Assembly (NCBI GenBank): GCA_900548185.1 | Contig: URJJ01000005.1 | Coordinates: 13,735 to 77,734, forward strand | Source: an uncultured Opitutales bacterium | GTDB lineage: Bacteria > Verrucomicrobiota > Verrucomicrobiia > Opitutales > Intestinicryptomonadaceae | DNA: 64,000 nt | Reading direction: 5' to 3' | Shown: positions 39,737 to 49,331 of the stretch, one piece after another | Layout of the letters: every line of letters starts with the position of its first letter | Numbering within the stretch: the stretch's first letter is position 1 | Made by a program: the position numbers and the translations under genes | Notes under the pieces: model-generated | Told to the model about the DNA's origin: nothing | Seen by the model: the letters and a program-made list of their open reading frames with translations, nothing else | Database searches by the model: none

Positions 39737-41475
39737 GCGGGCTTTTTGAAAGGCTTTCGGCGGCCCGCCGGGCGGAGGCTGATTTTCTGATGGCCGCGCG
39801 CGGCCCGTCGGGCGGCTGGACGGGGGAGCTTTCCCCGGGAGCCGTGGCCGCTGCCACCGGGGCGTTTGCGCTGCACCGCCTCGGCGGGGCCTCGCGCCTT
39901 TCCGAAGTGCTTTCCATCCTCGGATGGCTGAAGGCCACCGCGCTCGAATGCGGCGGCTGGGGAGACACCCCCTCAAGCCCCGCAAACCCAAGCGCGACCC
40001 TGCTTTCAATGTGCGCCCTCCACCCGTTCCGCGATACGGGGGAGTTTTCCGGATGCTACCGGCGCGCCCGCGCCTTCATGGAGGGCGTGTGCGACTTTTC
40101 CTCCCCGGAGTCCGTCGCGGCTTCGGTCCTTGGAATATACGGCTCCGACCTCACGTTTTCTGCCCCGATTCTCGCCGCCTGCGCGAGTTCCGGGCTTTTG
40201 GGCGCGGACGCCCCGTGGAGGTTTGTGCCCCGCCTGCCGTTTGAGCTTGCCGCCCTCCCGCAGGGGCTTTTCAGCGCGGCGCGCCTGCCCGTCGTAAGCT
40301 ACGCCATCCCGGCGCTTGTCGCAGTGGGGCTTGCAAAGGCGGCGAATTCGGGGCCTTTGGGGCGCGCCGAGTTCCGCCTGCTTTCGGATTTCCTCGTCTC
40401 AAAAATTTCGCGCATGCAGCCTTCGAGCGGGGGCTTTCTGGAGGCCGTGCCGCTCACGGCCTTCTGCGGGATATGCCTCGCGGAGGCCGGGCTCGGGAAA
40501 TGCGGCCTGTGCGCCAGGGGCGAGGAGTTCATTCTAAGGATGCTCCGGCCGGACGGTTCGCTGCCGATAGACTGGAACCTGTCCGGGTGGCTCACGTCGC
40601 TTTCGGCTTCCGCTCTGGGGGAACTTTTGGACGGCGGCGCGAGGGCGGAGCTATGCGGGCTCTTGAAGTCCCGCCAGCTCCGCGCCCCGCATCCGTTCAC
40701 TTCGGCCGAGCCGGGCGGATGGGCGTGGATACCCACCGACGGGGGCGTCCCCGACGCCGACGACACGTGTGCGGCGCTGTGCGCCATCGCAGGGCTTTCG
40801 GATGGCTTATGCCCGGAGGCGGAGGCCGGGGTGGAATGGCTCCTCGGCCTCCAGAACCGCGACGGCGGCATCCCCACTTTTTGCAGGGGCTGGAACTCCC
40901 TGCCGTTTGACAGGAGCTGCCCGGACATTTCGGCCCACGCGCTCAAGGCCCTGCACTCGTGGATTCCGCGCTTGAGCGGCGGCCTGCGCGCGAGGGCGGA
41001 GGCGGCTGCCGGGCGCATCGCGGGCTATCTGGAAAAATCCCAGTCGCCCGAGGGCTCGTGGACTTCGCTTTGGTTCGGGGACCAGGACTGCCCCGGGGGC
41101 GTGGCGCCTGTTTTGGGGACGGCGATAGCGCTCGACCACGCGGGCGGGCTGCCGTATTGCCGGGGGGCGTTTGAGAGGGGCGCGGGGTATCTAGAACGCG
41201 CCCAGAATCCGGACGGCGGATGGGGCGGGGCCCCCGGGGCGCCGTCCAAAAACCTAATCACGGCGCGGGCGGTCTCCGCGCTCTCCCGGGTTGGCGGGCG
41301 CCGCAGGGCGGCCCTCGCCGGGGCCGAGGCGCTTCTGCGCTTCCCTCCGCAGAAAAGCGAGCCGATTGGCCTGTATTTTTCAAAGCTTTGGTATTCGGAA
41401 AAGCTTTACGCTCCAATATTGCGCTTGAACGCGTTTTCGGATGCCTTAAAACTGTTTGGGAAAAATGAAGCATAG
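39733..41475 (+). CDS. class II terpene cyclase, squalene-hopene cyclase-like
   Basis: A 580-residue protein of the squalene/hopene cyclase superfamily, somewhat shorter than the 630-680 residues of true SHC. The proton-donating motif DxDD is intact: D341-A-D343-D344-T345 in VPDADDTCAAL. QW repeats include QNRDGGIPTF (near residue 374), SQSPEGSW (near 436) and AQNPDGGWG (near 492). Together they predict a protonation-initiated cyclisation of a linear prenoid, perhaps the product of the synthase two genes upstream. Membrane association is typical for the family. An ATG at 39727 is an alternative start. No squalene synthase gene is seen in the window, so squalene is not the assured substrate. 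Confidence 0.82.
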   Translation: MSGLFERLSAARRAEADFLMAARGPSGGWTGELSPGAVAAATGAFALHRLGGASRLSEVLSILGWLKATALECGGWGDTPSSPANPSATLLSMCALHPFRDTGEFSGCYRRARAFMEGVCDFSSPESVAASVLGIYGSDLTFSAPILAACASSGLLGADAPWRFVPRLPFELAALPQGLFSAARLPVVSYAIPALVAVGLAKAANSGPLGRAEFRLLSDFLVSKISRMQPSSGGFLEAVPLTAFCGICLAEAGLGKCGLCARGEEFILRMLRPDGSLPIDWNLSGWLTSLSASALGELLDGGARAELCGLLKSRQLRAPHPFTSAEPGGWAWIPTDGGVPDADDTCAALCAIAGLSDGLCPEAEAGVEWLLGLQNRDGGIPTFCRGWNSLPFDRSCPDISAHALKALHSWIPRLSGGLRARAEAAAGRIAGYLEKSQSPEGSWTSLWFGDQDCPGGVAPVLGTAIALDHAGGLPYCRGAFERGAGYLERAQNPDGGWGGAPGAPSKNLITARAVSALSRVGGRRRAALAGAEALLRFPPQKSEPIGLYFSKLWYSEKLYAPILRLNAFSDALKLFGKNEA

Positions 41476-42907
41476 CCGGGTTTTGGAGTTTCTGTTTGCG
41501 GCGGCGCTGGCATTTTTGTGCGCGTCGGCCGTCGTGTGGTGGCGCGCCGCGCCGCAGCCGTCCCCCAAAATCGCCTCCGCAGGCCGCGACGGCGCGGAGG
41601 GCCGGACGGCCGGGGTGCAGAAGGTCGAGATAGGCAGGGATTTCAGGCGCTTCTCGGAGCTTTCCGATGCGGAGAGGGCGGCGGGTTTTCCGGACTGGCC
41701 GCGCTTCAGGGGGGCGGACATGTCAAACTGCGCAGCGTCCGGAATGGAGCTGGACTTCAATCTGGAAAACGCGAAAATCCTCTGGAAGATACCCCTGGGC
41801 GAGGGCTATGCCGCCCCGGTTGTGTGGGGCAACAGGGTGTATGTTCTCGATTACGACGAAGAGTCGGAATCGGACGCGCTCAGGGCTTTCGCACTCTCCG
41901 ACGGAAGGGAGCTCTGGAGGAGGTCTTACAAGGTGAAGATACGCAGGAACCACGGCAAGTCGCGCACGGTTCCGTGCGTGTCGGAGGGTGTTGTCGTAAC
42001 TTTCGGCCCGATGGGCCAGGTGATGTGCGCGGACGCCGAAACCGGGGATTTCCTATGGGGGCGCGACATGGTTTCGGAGTACGGCTCCGAAATTCCGCAG
42101 TGGTATTCCGGGCAGTGCCCGCTGGCCGATTCGGGCGAGGCCGTAATTGCGCCGGCGGGGAAGGACGCGCTCATGTTCGGGGCGGATTTGCGGACGGGCG
42201 AAGTCAAATGGACCGCCCCGAATCCGGGGGGATTCAAGATGTCGCATTCGTCCGTCATGAAGATGGAGTTCTTCGGCAAGCCGATGTTCGTCTATTGCGC
42301 GGCCGGCGGAATCGCCGGCGTGTCGGCCGCTCCCGGGGACAGGGGGAAGCTGCTTTGGACGGTGTCCGACTGGAAGCCGAACGTATTCGCCCCGTCCCCC
42401 GTGAAAATATCCGACTCCAAAATGTTCCTGACTGCCGGATACGGCGCGGGCGGGGCCGTGCTGGAGCTCTCCCTGGACGGGGAAAAGTGGTCGGCCGCCA
42501 TAACCGGGAGCTGGAAGGCCAAGGCTGGCGCCGCCTGCGAGCAGCAGACCCCCGTGGTTTACGGCGGCAGGCTCTACACTGTGCTGCCCAAGGACGCCGG
42601 CGGGAGGAATTCCCTGCTCGCCGCGTGCGACATCCGCGACGACTGCAAAATACTTTTTGAAAGCCCCCGGGGCACGCGTTTTGGAATAGGGCCTTACATG
42701 GTTGTGGACGGGATGCTGCTGGTGCTGGACGACGACGGAAGGCTCACCGCGCTGTCGCCCGGAGCGGATTCCTTCGAGATTGTGTCGCGCAGGAAGGTTC
42801 TGGACGGGGTTGATTCGTGGGGGCCGATGGCCTTCACGGGCGGGCTTCTCATCCTCAGGGATTCTATGGAAATGGTCTGTCTGGACCTTAGGAAGGCCGC
42901 GAAATGA
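41465..42907 (+). CDS. membrane-anchored PQQ-like beta-propeller protein
   Basis: A 480-residue protein with one N-terminal membrane anchor (FLFAAALAFLCASAVVWW) and a periplasmic PQQ-like propeller. The entry motif DWPRFRGADMSNCA near residue 80 and blade motifs such as DALRAFALSDGRELWRRS, GQVMCADAETGDFLW and MFGADLRTGEVKWTA identify the family. Its ATG overlaps the cyclase stop by 11 bases. It is the second of four such propellers in the operon. No catalytic motif is evident; a scaffold or sensor role or transport of a ligand is possible. Confidence 0.82.
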   Translation: MKHSRVLEFLFAAALAFLCASAVVWWRAAPQPSPKIASAGRDGAEGRTAGVQKVEIGRDFRRFSELSDAERAAGFPDWPRFRGADMSNCAASGMELDFNLENAKILWKIPLGEGYAAPVVWGNRVYVLDYDEESESDALRAFALSDGRELWRRSYKVKIRRNHGKSRTVPCVSEGVVVTFGPMGQVMCADAETGDFLWGRDMVSEYGSEIPQWYSGQCPLADSGEAVIAPAGKDALMFGADLRTGEVKWTAPNPGGFKMSHSSVMKMEFFGKPMFVYCAAGGIAGVSAAPGDRGKLLWTVSDWKPNVFAPSPVKISDSKMFLTAGYGAGGAVLELSLDGEKWSAAITGSWKAKAGAACEQQTPVVYGGRLYTVLPKDAGGRNSLLAACDIRDDCKILFESPRGTRFGIGPYMVVDGMLLVLDDDGRLTALSPGADSFEIVSRRKVLDGVDSWGPMAFTGGLLILRDSMEMVCLDLRKAAK

Positions 42908-43620
42908 ATGGCGCGGCGAGGCTTCTTGTTTCCGCCCTTGGGGCTTCCGGGCTTTGCGCGTTTGCCGCGTTTGTGATTTTGGGCAGGCCGCCGGAATATT
43001 CGGCGCCGTCCGGGCGGGCCGCCGTGTCGCTTGGGCGCGGGGAGTATTTTATGGAGGGCGGGGCGGTATTCAGGTCCCTCCCCGGCGGCGGCGCGGAGAA
43101 GGCGGCTGAAATCCCGCCTGAAATAACGCCCGCCGACTTCGCATTCCTGGACGGGAGGCTGTACGTGTCAGACGCCTTCAAAAAGCGGGTTTACTGCCTG
43201 CTGCCGTCCGGCGGTAAGGTGTGGGAAAGCTCGGGGGCCGACAGGTTCGCCGTGCCAAATTTCAGGTTTGCGCTCGACATTTCGCCCGAGGGCGACCTGT
43301 GGGTGGCCAATCCCGGGCGCGGGCGCATCGAAAAGCTGGACAAGGCGACGGGAAAGTTTATAGCTTCGTGGACTCCGCTGAAAAAATTCGCCTTTGCCGG
43401 GTGCTGCAATCCGACGGAGTTCGCGGCCCTTGCCGGGGGGAAGTTCGCCACGATGGAGAAGGGCTCGCGGCTGATGCGCGTGTTCTCCCCGGACGGGGCG
43501 TGCGTGTATTCCTCCCCGGTGTCGGAGCTATGGGGGAGCTACGAGCTGCGCGCGCATGCGGACGGCGAAGGCTTCGAGTTCTCGGACGGCGTGCGCACGG
43601 GCAGCGTCGGGGCGGAATAG
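42904..43620 (+). CDS. membrane-anchored NHL-like propeller protein
   Basis: A 238-residue protein with an N-terminal hydrophobic span (LLVSALGASGLCAFAAFVIL) and a short beta-propeller-like part with NHL/SMP-30-like signatures: FLDGRLYVSDAFKKRVYCL, DISPEGDLWVANPGRGRIEKL and MRVFSPDGACVYSSP. Only about four repeats can be seen, so it may need a partner to complete a ring. It overlaps the previous gene by 4 bases. It differs from the PQQ-like propellers in motif and size. Function unknown. Confidence 0.68.
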   Translation: MNGAARLLVSALGASGLCAFAAFVILGRPPEYSAPSGRAAVSLGRGEYFMEGGAVFRSLPGGGAEKAAEIPPEITPADFAFLDGRLYVSDAFKKRVYCLLPSGGKVWESSGADRFAVPNFRFALDISPEGDLWVANPGRGRIEKLDKATGKFIASWTPLKKFAFAGCCNPTEFAALAGGKFATMEKGSRLMRVFSPDGACVYSSPVSELWGSYELRAHADGEGFEFSDGVRTGSVGAE

Positions 43621-43627
43621 GGTTAGG

Positions 43628-44194
43628 ATGGATATGGAAGAAAAGGGCGTTTCTAAAAAGGGGGTCACGCGCAGGACGGCCCTGCGCATGATAGTGGCCG
43701 GTTCGCTGGGGGCTGTCGGCCTTTCGGCCTGGAGCAGGCAGGGGGAGTCTTTCTGGCAGATAGACCCGACCAAGTGCCAGAAGTGCGGAAGGTGCGAGAC
43801 GGAGTGCGTGCTGCCGGTTTCGGCGGTGAAATGCGTGCACCAGTTCCAGTCGTGCGGCTACTGCGACTTTTGCAGCGGATACTACCGCGAGGGGCGCGTC
43901 GCGCTCGACACCGCCGCGGAAAACCTGCTTTGCCCGCGCGACGCCCTGAAGAGGAAGTTTGTGGAGGAGCCGTATTTCCAGTACACCGTGGACGAGTCGC
44001 TCTGCACCGCCTGCGGAAAGTGCGTAAAAGGCTGCGGGGACTTCGGCAACGGATCCCTCATAATGCAGGTAAAAAGGGAGCTTTGCCTGAACTGCAACGA
44101 CTGCGCAATCGCGAGAAACTGCCCGTCGGACGCCTTCGTGAGGGTCTCCCCGGAAAACCCGTACATATTCAAAAAGGCGGTGTTCGATGCCTGA
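43628..44194 (+). CDS. Tat-exported NapG-like 4Fe-4S ferredoxin
   Basis: A 188-residue electron-transfer protein. The N terminus has a twin-arginine signal (TRRTALRMIVAGSLGAVGL). Several 4Fe-4S motifs follow: CQKCGRCETEC (near residue 50), SCGYCDFC, CTACGKCVKGCGDFGNG (near 125) and CLNCNDCAIARNCP (near 155). This closely resembles NapG/NrfC-type quinol-to-enzyme ferredoxins. ATG 43628 follows a TTAGG sequence. It overlaps the membrane NapH-like gene by 8 bases; NapG and NapH are known to work as a pair that passes electrons across the membrane. No nitrate or nitrite reductase is in the operon. Confidence 0.88.
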   Translation: MDMEEKGVSKKGVTRRTALRMIVAGSLGAVGLSAWSRQGESFWQIDPTKCQKCGRCETECVLPVSAVKCVHQFQSCGYCDFCSGYYREGRVALDTAAENLLCPRDALKRKFVEEPYFQYTVDESLCTACGKCVKGCGDFGNGSLIMQVKRELCLNCNDCAIARNCPSDAFVRVSPENPYIFKKAVFDA

Positions 44195-45413
44195 ATTTTT
44201 CGCGCAGGCCAGGTTTCCCAAGCCGGAGTTCACGTCGGGGTACGAGTATCCCGAAATGGGCCTTCCAGATTACTGGTTTTCGGACGACTGGCTGAAGCTG
44301 GCAGCCTACGCGGCCCTGCTTGCCCTCGCGTTTTTCGGGATATACAGGATGCGCTCGCGCAGGTTCATGGCGCTGTGCTGCGTCGCGGCGGTCGCCGTCA
44401 TGGGCTTTTACTGGAAGGGGTGCCCCTGCCCGATAGGGCTCACGCAGAACACGGCGGCGTTTCTTGCCGACGCAGACGCCCCGTACCCCTTCGTGTTCTT
44501 TGCCATATTTTCGCTGCCGATTCTGGCTGCGGTCTTCTTCGGCAGGATATTCTGCGGCGGAGCGTGCCCGCTGGGGGCCGTGCAGGAGCTTGTGTTTTTC
44601 AGGGAGCTGCGCGTGCCGCTCGCCCTCGACTGGACCCTCAGGCTGCTGCCGTTTTTCGTCCTGGGGGCGTCGGTGGCCCTGGCCTGCGCGGGGGGGCCGT
44701 TTATCGCGTGCATGTTCGACCCGTTCGTGCCGCTTTTCCGCATGGGGGCCCCGTTTTATATGGCGGTCTTCTGCGCGGCGGCGCTGGCGGCGTCCGTCTT
44801 CATATCCAGGCCGTACTGCCGCTACCTGTGCCCTTACGGGGTGATTTTGCGCCTCGCCTCCGCGCTTTCATCGCGGAAGGTTTCGATAGCCCCCGGCAAG
44901 TGTGTTAACTGCAACCTCTGCGCCTCCGCGTGCCCGAACGGCGCGATAATCCCGCCGTCTTCGGGGATGGCGTTCGAGGATCCGGAGGAGGGCAGGGCGC
45001 GCGTAAAGAGGCTGGTTTCGCTCGCGCCGCTGTTTGTGCTTGCGGGTGCGCTTGCGGGGTTCGCGTTCGGCGCGGCGGTTTCCGGATTCCACCCGACGCC
45101 ATCGCTTCTGAGGGAGGTGGAGGCCGGGGTTTCCAACGTGGACACCGACGCCTTCATGGCTTCTGGCGCTGGAATCGACACCCTCAGGGCCCTCGCGGCC
45201 TCGGCGGAATGGAGGCTGCGCGCGGGCTTCGCCTTTGCGGGGGCGTTTACTGCGCTTGCCGCGTGCTTTGAGGCCGTCAATTCGGCCCGGCGGCGCGGCG
45301 GGGATTCTTACGAGGTTGACATGGGCAGGTGCGTCTGCTGCGGAAGGTGCTACGACGCCTGCCCCGACGAAATTTTAAGGAGAAAGGGGGCTGCCGGTGA
45401 AGCCGGAAAATAA
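44187..45413 (+). CDS. NapH/NosR-like membrane iron-sulfur protein
   Basis: A 408-residue membrane protein with about six spans and several Cys motifs. CPCPIGLTQN, FCGGACPLGAVQEL and YCRYLCPYGVILRL are the CP-type motifs of NapH/NosR/RdxA-like proteins. Two 4Fe-4S motifs are on the soluble parts: CVNCNLCASACP (near residue 240) and CVCCGRCYDACP at the C terminus (near 385). It probably passes electrons between the quinone pool or a cytoplasmic donor and the exported ferredoxin encoded just upstream. The reading frame overlaps the next gene by 17 bases. Confidence 0.86.
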   Translation: MPEFFAQARFPKPEFTSGYEYPEMGLPDYWFSDDWLKLAAYAALLALAFFGIYRMRSRRFMALCCVAAVAVMGFYWKGCPCPIGLTQNTAAFLADADAPYPFVFFAIFSLPILAAVFFGRIFCGGACPLGAVQELVFFRELRVPLALDWTLRLLPFFVLGASVALACAGGPFIACMFDPFVPLFRMGAPFYMAVFCAAALAASVFISRPYCRYLCPYGVILRLASALSSRKVSIAPGKCVNCNLCASACPNGAIIPPSSGMAFEDPEEGRARVKRLVSLAPLFVLAGALAGFAFGAAVSGFHPTPSLLREVEAGVSNVDTDAFMASGAGIDTLRALAASAEWRLRAGFAFAGAFTALAACFEAVNSARRRGGDSYEVDMGRCVCCGRCYDACPDEILRRKGAAGEAGK

Positions 45414-47067
45414 GGCGTTTGTAAATTCCCTCTCGCGCAGGGCCGCATCGGTGTTCGCGGTTTTCTGCGCGATTGTGGCGGTTCTTTTGATGTCCGACTA
45501 TCTGAGGGCGCGCTCCGCCCTGCCGGAGGCCGAGGCGGAGCTTGAGAAGATGCGCGCCGCAATAACGGCCGACCCGTCCGACCGGGCGCTCGCCGGAAAG
45601 TTCGCGGCGCTCGAGGCGGTTTACCGAGGGGCCGTGCTTGCGGAGTCGGGCCGCTCGGAAACGGGGGCCGCCCTGCTGCTTGCGGGCTTCGGGCTGCTGC
45701 TCGCCTCCTCTGCGGTCTATGCCCAGACGTGCGAGCGCAAGCCCGGGATTCCGGACCGTGGGGCGGGCAGGGCGCGCCATGCCGCAGCCGGGAGGTTCCG
45801 CGCGGCGCTGGCGGTTTCGGCCGCCGTCTGCGCGTGCGCCGCGGCGGGCTATCTGGTTCTGGGCTCCTCCGCCCCCCCGGCCGCTCCGGGCGATGCCGAG
45901 GGGCGGGCGGCCTATGCGACGGCCGAATTTCTCGACTCCGAATGGACTTCGTTCAGGGGGCCGAGAAACGACGGCATTTCGCGCGCCGCGTCGCTGCCCA
46001 AGTCTCCGAAGTTCGAACTCGCGTGGAAGGCCGACATCCCCGCAGAGGGCTTCAACTCCCCGGTGTGCGCCGGGGGGCGGGTGTTTGTCGCCGGGGCGGG
46101 CGACGCAGGCAGGGAGATATTCTGCTTCTCCCAAAAAGACGGCAGCCTGCTTTGGCGCGCCGGGGTGTCGTCGCCCGCAAAGAAAAACTACGACGACCAG
46201 AGCGGCCCGTCCCCGTCCACCATGGCAGTCGACGGCGAGCGCGCCTATGCGATATTCCCGACGGGCGAGCTCGTGTGCGCGGACATGTCCGGGAAGGTCC
46301 TGTATGTGAAAAATTTCGGCCCTCCGGGGATTTTGTACGCCTACGCCAGCTCCCTTCTCGTCTGCGGCAGGGAGCTTATAGTGCAGATGGACCTCGAAAA
46401 TTCGCGCACCATATACGCGCTCGACTCCGCCACCGGGCGCGAAATCTGGAGGCGCGAAAACGGGGCGGCCGTGTCATGGTCCACCCCCAGCGTCGCTGAG
46501 TCCGGCGGGCGCAGGGTTCTCACCGCCGCGACCTGCTCGGGCGTGGAGGCTTTCGATTTGGAGACGGGCAAGCCCCTGTGGTCCGCCGCCTGCCTCTCGG
46601 GCGAAATGGCGACCTCGGCCACGTTCGGCGGCGGCATGGCGTTTGTTGCAAACGACAATTCCGCCGCAGTGGCCCTGCGCCTCTCGGACGGTTCGCAGGC
46701 GTGGTCCACCGACGAGATAATCCTGCCCGGGGTCTCCTCCCCGGTCTTTGCGGACGGGGAGCTGTACGTATTTACAAGCGGCGGAACGGTCTCGCGCGTC
46801 GATGCGGCGACGGGGAAGCTCATTGGCGAATACGAAAACGAAAACGGCTTCTACTCCTCCCCCGTGTTCGCTGACGGCAGGATAATCGCCTGCGACACCG
46901 CCGGGCGCATGTTCGTGTTTGAGAAAGGCTCCGACATGGACTTTTCAAAGCCCGCCTACGACTTTGCCGACACCCTCTACGCGACTCCCGCGCTTTCCGG
47001 CGGCGGCCTGTTCGTCCGCGCGGGCGGGGCCTTGTACCGGCTCGACATTGCGGAGGGCGGCAAATGA
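45397..47067 (+). CDS. membrane-anchored PQQ-like beta-propeller protein with N-terminal helical domain
   Basis: A 556-residue protein from a GTG start. It has three hydrophobic spans in the first 165 residues (near 18-33, 85-105 and 130-152), enclosing a short helical segment (about residues 38-82) of TPR-like character. The rest is a PQQ-like propeller (from FRGPRNDGISRAASLP near residue 187): GREIFCFSQKDGSLLWRAG, TIYALDSATGREIWRRENG and GVEAFDLETGKPLWSA. Its domain topology suggests the propeller lies in the periplasm. It sits between the NapH-like and the NADH-oxidising subunits, so it may belong to the redox complex. No catalytic residues are recognised. Confidence 0.8.
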   Translation: MKPENKAFVNSLSRRAASVFAVFCAIVAVLLMSDYLRARSALPEAEAELEKMRAAITADPSDRALAGKFAALEAVYRGAVLAESGRSETGAALLLAGFGLLLASSAVYAQTCERKPGIPDRGAGRARHAAAGRFRAALAVSAAVCACAAAGYLVLGSSAPPAAPGDAEGRAAYATAEFLDSEWTSFRGPRNDGISRAASLPKSPKFELAWKADIPAEGFNSPVCAGGRVFVAGAGDAGREIFCFSQKDGSLLWRAGVSSPAKKNYDDQSGPSPSTMAVDGERAYAIFPTGELVCADMSGKVLYVKNFGPPGILYAYASSLLVCGRELIVQMDLENSRTIYALDSATGREIWRRENGAAVSWSTPSVAESGGRRVLTAATCSGVEAFDLETGKPLWSAACLSGEMATSATFGGGMAFVANDNSAAVALRLSDGSQAWSTDEIILPGVSSPVFADGELYVFTSGGTVSRVDAATGKLIGEYENENGFYSSPVFADGRIIACDTAGRMFVFEKGSDMDFSKPAYDFADTLYATPALSGGGLFVRAGGALYRLDIAEGGK

Positions 47068-49331
47068 GCGGCAGGGGCGTCCGCGCGGGGCTTATCCCCA
47101 TGCTCCAGGAGATACAGCGGGCGCACGGGTGGCTCCCGCCGGAGGAGCTGCGGGGGCTGGCGGAGCGCACCGGCGTGCCGGAGGCCGAGATAACGTCTGT
47201 CGCTTCGTTTTACGCGGCATTCAGGTTCCGCCCGGCGGGGAAGTACGAGATAAAGGTGTGCGTCGGCTCCGCCTGCCACGTGAAGGGCGCGGATTCCGTG
47301 TACGCCGCCTTCTCCAGGCATCTGGGCCTCTCGGAGGGCGAGGATACGGACTCGTCGGGGGTCTTCACCCTGTCGAGGGTCTCGTGCCTTGGCTGCTGCA
47401 TGATGGCGCCCGCCGTCCTTATCGGAAGCAGGGTGTACGGGTGGGTCTCGCCCGGCGACGTGGCTGCACTGCTCGAAAATTTTCTGAAGGGCGAGGAGTC
47501 GGGGGCGTCCGCCGCAGGCCAGGTCTCCCCCGAGGATGGCGACGAGGTGAGGATATGCCTTTGCTCAAGCTGCGCGGCCGGAGGGTCCGCCGCCGTCCAC
47601 AGGCGCGTGAAGGCCGAAATTTCAAAAAACGGCTACCGCGCGCGCGTGAGGGAAGTGGCCTGCACGGGCATGTCTTACCGGACCCCGCTCATGCAGATAG
47701 CCTCGTCGGACGGGATGCTCTACGATTACGGCGGGGTCTCCGAACACCAGGTTCCCGCAATTCTTGCCGCCCACTTCTCCCCCCAGGGCGCCGTCAGAAG
47801 GATGCGCGGAACCCTTGGGCGCATGATAGACCGCATCTATTCCCCGCGCACATGGAAGTGCGCCTGCGAAAGCGACTCGCCGTCGGCGGCCGAATACACG
47901 CGCCCGCAGGTGAGGATAGCCACCCAGGGCGCCGGCGAGATGCCCCCGCTTGACATCGGCTCGTACCGGAAATCCGGCGGATTTGAGGGTTATGAGAAGG
48001 CCCTTTCCATGCCGCCTGACCTCATAAGGCGCGAAGTTGAAATTTCCGGCCTCAGGGGGCGGGGCGGCGGGGGCTTCCCGACCGCGCGCAAGTGGGGCTT
48101 TCTGGCCGCGAGGGAGGGCGAAAAGTTCCTCGTGTGCAACGCCGACGAGGGCGACCCGGGGGCATTCATGGACAGGATGCTGCTCGAGTCCTTCCCGTTC
48201 AGGGTGATTGAGGGCATGATGATAGCGTCCCTCGCAACCGGAGCACTGCGCGGCAAATTTTATGTCAGGGAGGAGTACGCCCGCGCCGTCGAGATGCTCT
48301 CGAAGGCGATTGAAATATGCGAGCGCGAGGGACTTCTCCCGGCGGCAAACGGCTTCCGTCTGGAAATCTTTACGGGGGCCGGCGCATTCGTATGCGGGGA
48401 GGAGACCGCGCTCATCGCGTCTCTTGAAGGCGGGCGCGGGGAGCCCAGGCTGAGGCCGCCGTTCCCGGCCGAGAGCGGGTTCATGGGGCGCCCGACCCTG
48501 ATAAACAACGTCGAGACTTTCGCAAACGTGGCCTGGATAATAAGGCGAGGCGGCGCGGCGTTCGCCTCAATAGGCACGGAAACCTCCAAGGGCGCAAAGA
48601 CTTTCGCCCTGGCCGGAAAGGTGCGGCGCGGCGGCCTGATAGAGGTGCCGCTTGGCATGCCGCTTTCCGAAATCCTCTACGGCATAGGCGGGGGGGCTGC
48701 CGAGGGCCGCAGGCTGAAGGCCGTCCAGATAGGCGGGCCTTCCGGCGGGTGCGTGCCAGAGTCCATGTTCGACATGAGGGCCGACTACGAGGAGCTGAAA
48801 AAGGCGGGCGCCATCATGGGCTCCGGGGGCCTCGTGGCGCTTGACGACCGCGACTGCATGGTGGACATAGCCGCCTACTTCATGCGCTTCATCGTCACCG
48901 AATCGTGCGGTAAGTGCTCCGCGTGCAGGGTGGGGTGCTTCAGGATGCTCGAAATCCTCGACCGTCTGCGGACGGGGCGCGGGACTATGGAGGACCTCGG
49001 CGAGCTTGAGCGGCTCGGGGCCCACATAAAGGCGGCGAGCCTGTGCGGGCTGGGAAAGACCGCGCCGAATCCGGTCCTGTCGGCCCTTCGGCACTTCAGG
49101 GGGGAATTTGAGGAGCACGTCCGCGGAAGGTGCCCGGCAGGCAAGTGCGCGGCGCTTTCAAAGTACGTGATAACTGACAAGTGCATAGGCTGCACCAAGT
49201 GCTTCCAGGCGTGCGCGTCGGGGGCGATTGAGTTCGAGCCTTTCAAGGTTCATTCCATAGACGCGGAAAAATGCGTCAGGTGCGGCGCCTGCCGCGACGT
49301 GTGCCCCGTCGGGGCTGTGGAGGTTGCGTGA
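47064..49331 (+). CDS. NuoE-NuoF-type NADH-oxidising subunit with extra ferredoxin domain (HydB/HndC-like)
   Basis: A 755-residue flavo-iron-sulfur protein. Residues 1-150 are a NuoE/thioredoxin-like 2Fe-2S domain with CVGSAC (near 66) and CLGCC. Residues 165-240 are a second thioredoxin-like domain with CLCSSC and VACTGMS, where the usual last Cys is Ser. Then comes the NuoF core: GRGGGGFPTARKW (NADH/FMN site, about residue 331), GAGAFVCGEETALIASLEG, an SLBB region, and the N3-type cluster CGKCSACRVGC (near 614) with a further Cys in SLCGLGK. The end has CIGCTKCFQACASGAI and CVRCGACRDVCPVGAV. This is the layout of NAD-dependent hydrogenase/formate dehydrogenase beta subunits, yet no such catalytic subunit is present. 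Confidence 0.9.
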   Translation: MSGRGVRAGLIPMLQEIQRAHGWLPPEELRGLAERTGVPEAEITSVASFYAAFRFRPAGKYEIKVCVGSACHVKGADSVYAAFSRHLGLSEGEDTDSSGVFTLSRVSCLGCCMMAPAVLIGSRVYGWVSPGDVAALLENFLKGEESGASAAGQVSPEDGDEVRICLCSSCAAGGSAAVHRRVKAEISKNGYRARVREVACTGMSYRTPLMQIASSDGMLYDYGGVSEHQVPAILAAHFSPQGAVRRMRGTLGRMIDRIYSPRTWKCACESDSPSAAEYTRPQVRIATQGAGEMPPLDIGSYRKSGGFEGYEKALSMPPDLIRREVEISGLRGRGGGGFPTARKWGFLAAREGEKFLVCNADEGDPGAFMDRMLLESFPFRVIEGMMIASLATGALRGKFYVREEYARAVEMLSKAIEICEREGLLPAANGFRLEIFTGAGAFVCGEETALIASLEGGRGEPRLRPPFPAESGFMGRPTLINNVETFANVAWIIRRGGAAFASIGTETSKGAKTFALAGKVRRGGLIEVPLGMPLSEILYGIGGGAAEGRRLKAVQIGGPSGGCVPESMFDMRADYEELKKAGAIMGSGGLVALDDRDCMVDIAAYFMRFIVTESCGKCSACRVGCFRMLEILDRLRTGRGTMEDLGELERLGAHIKAASLCGLGKTAPNPVLSALRHFRGEFEEHVRGRCPAGKCAALSKYVITDKCIGCTKCFQACASGAIEFEPFKVHSIDAEKCVRCGACRDVCPVGAVEVA

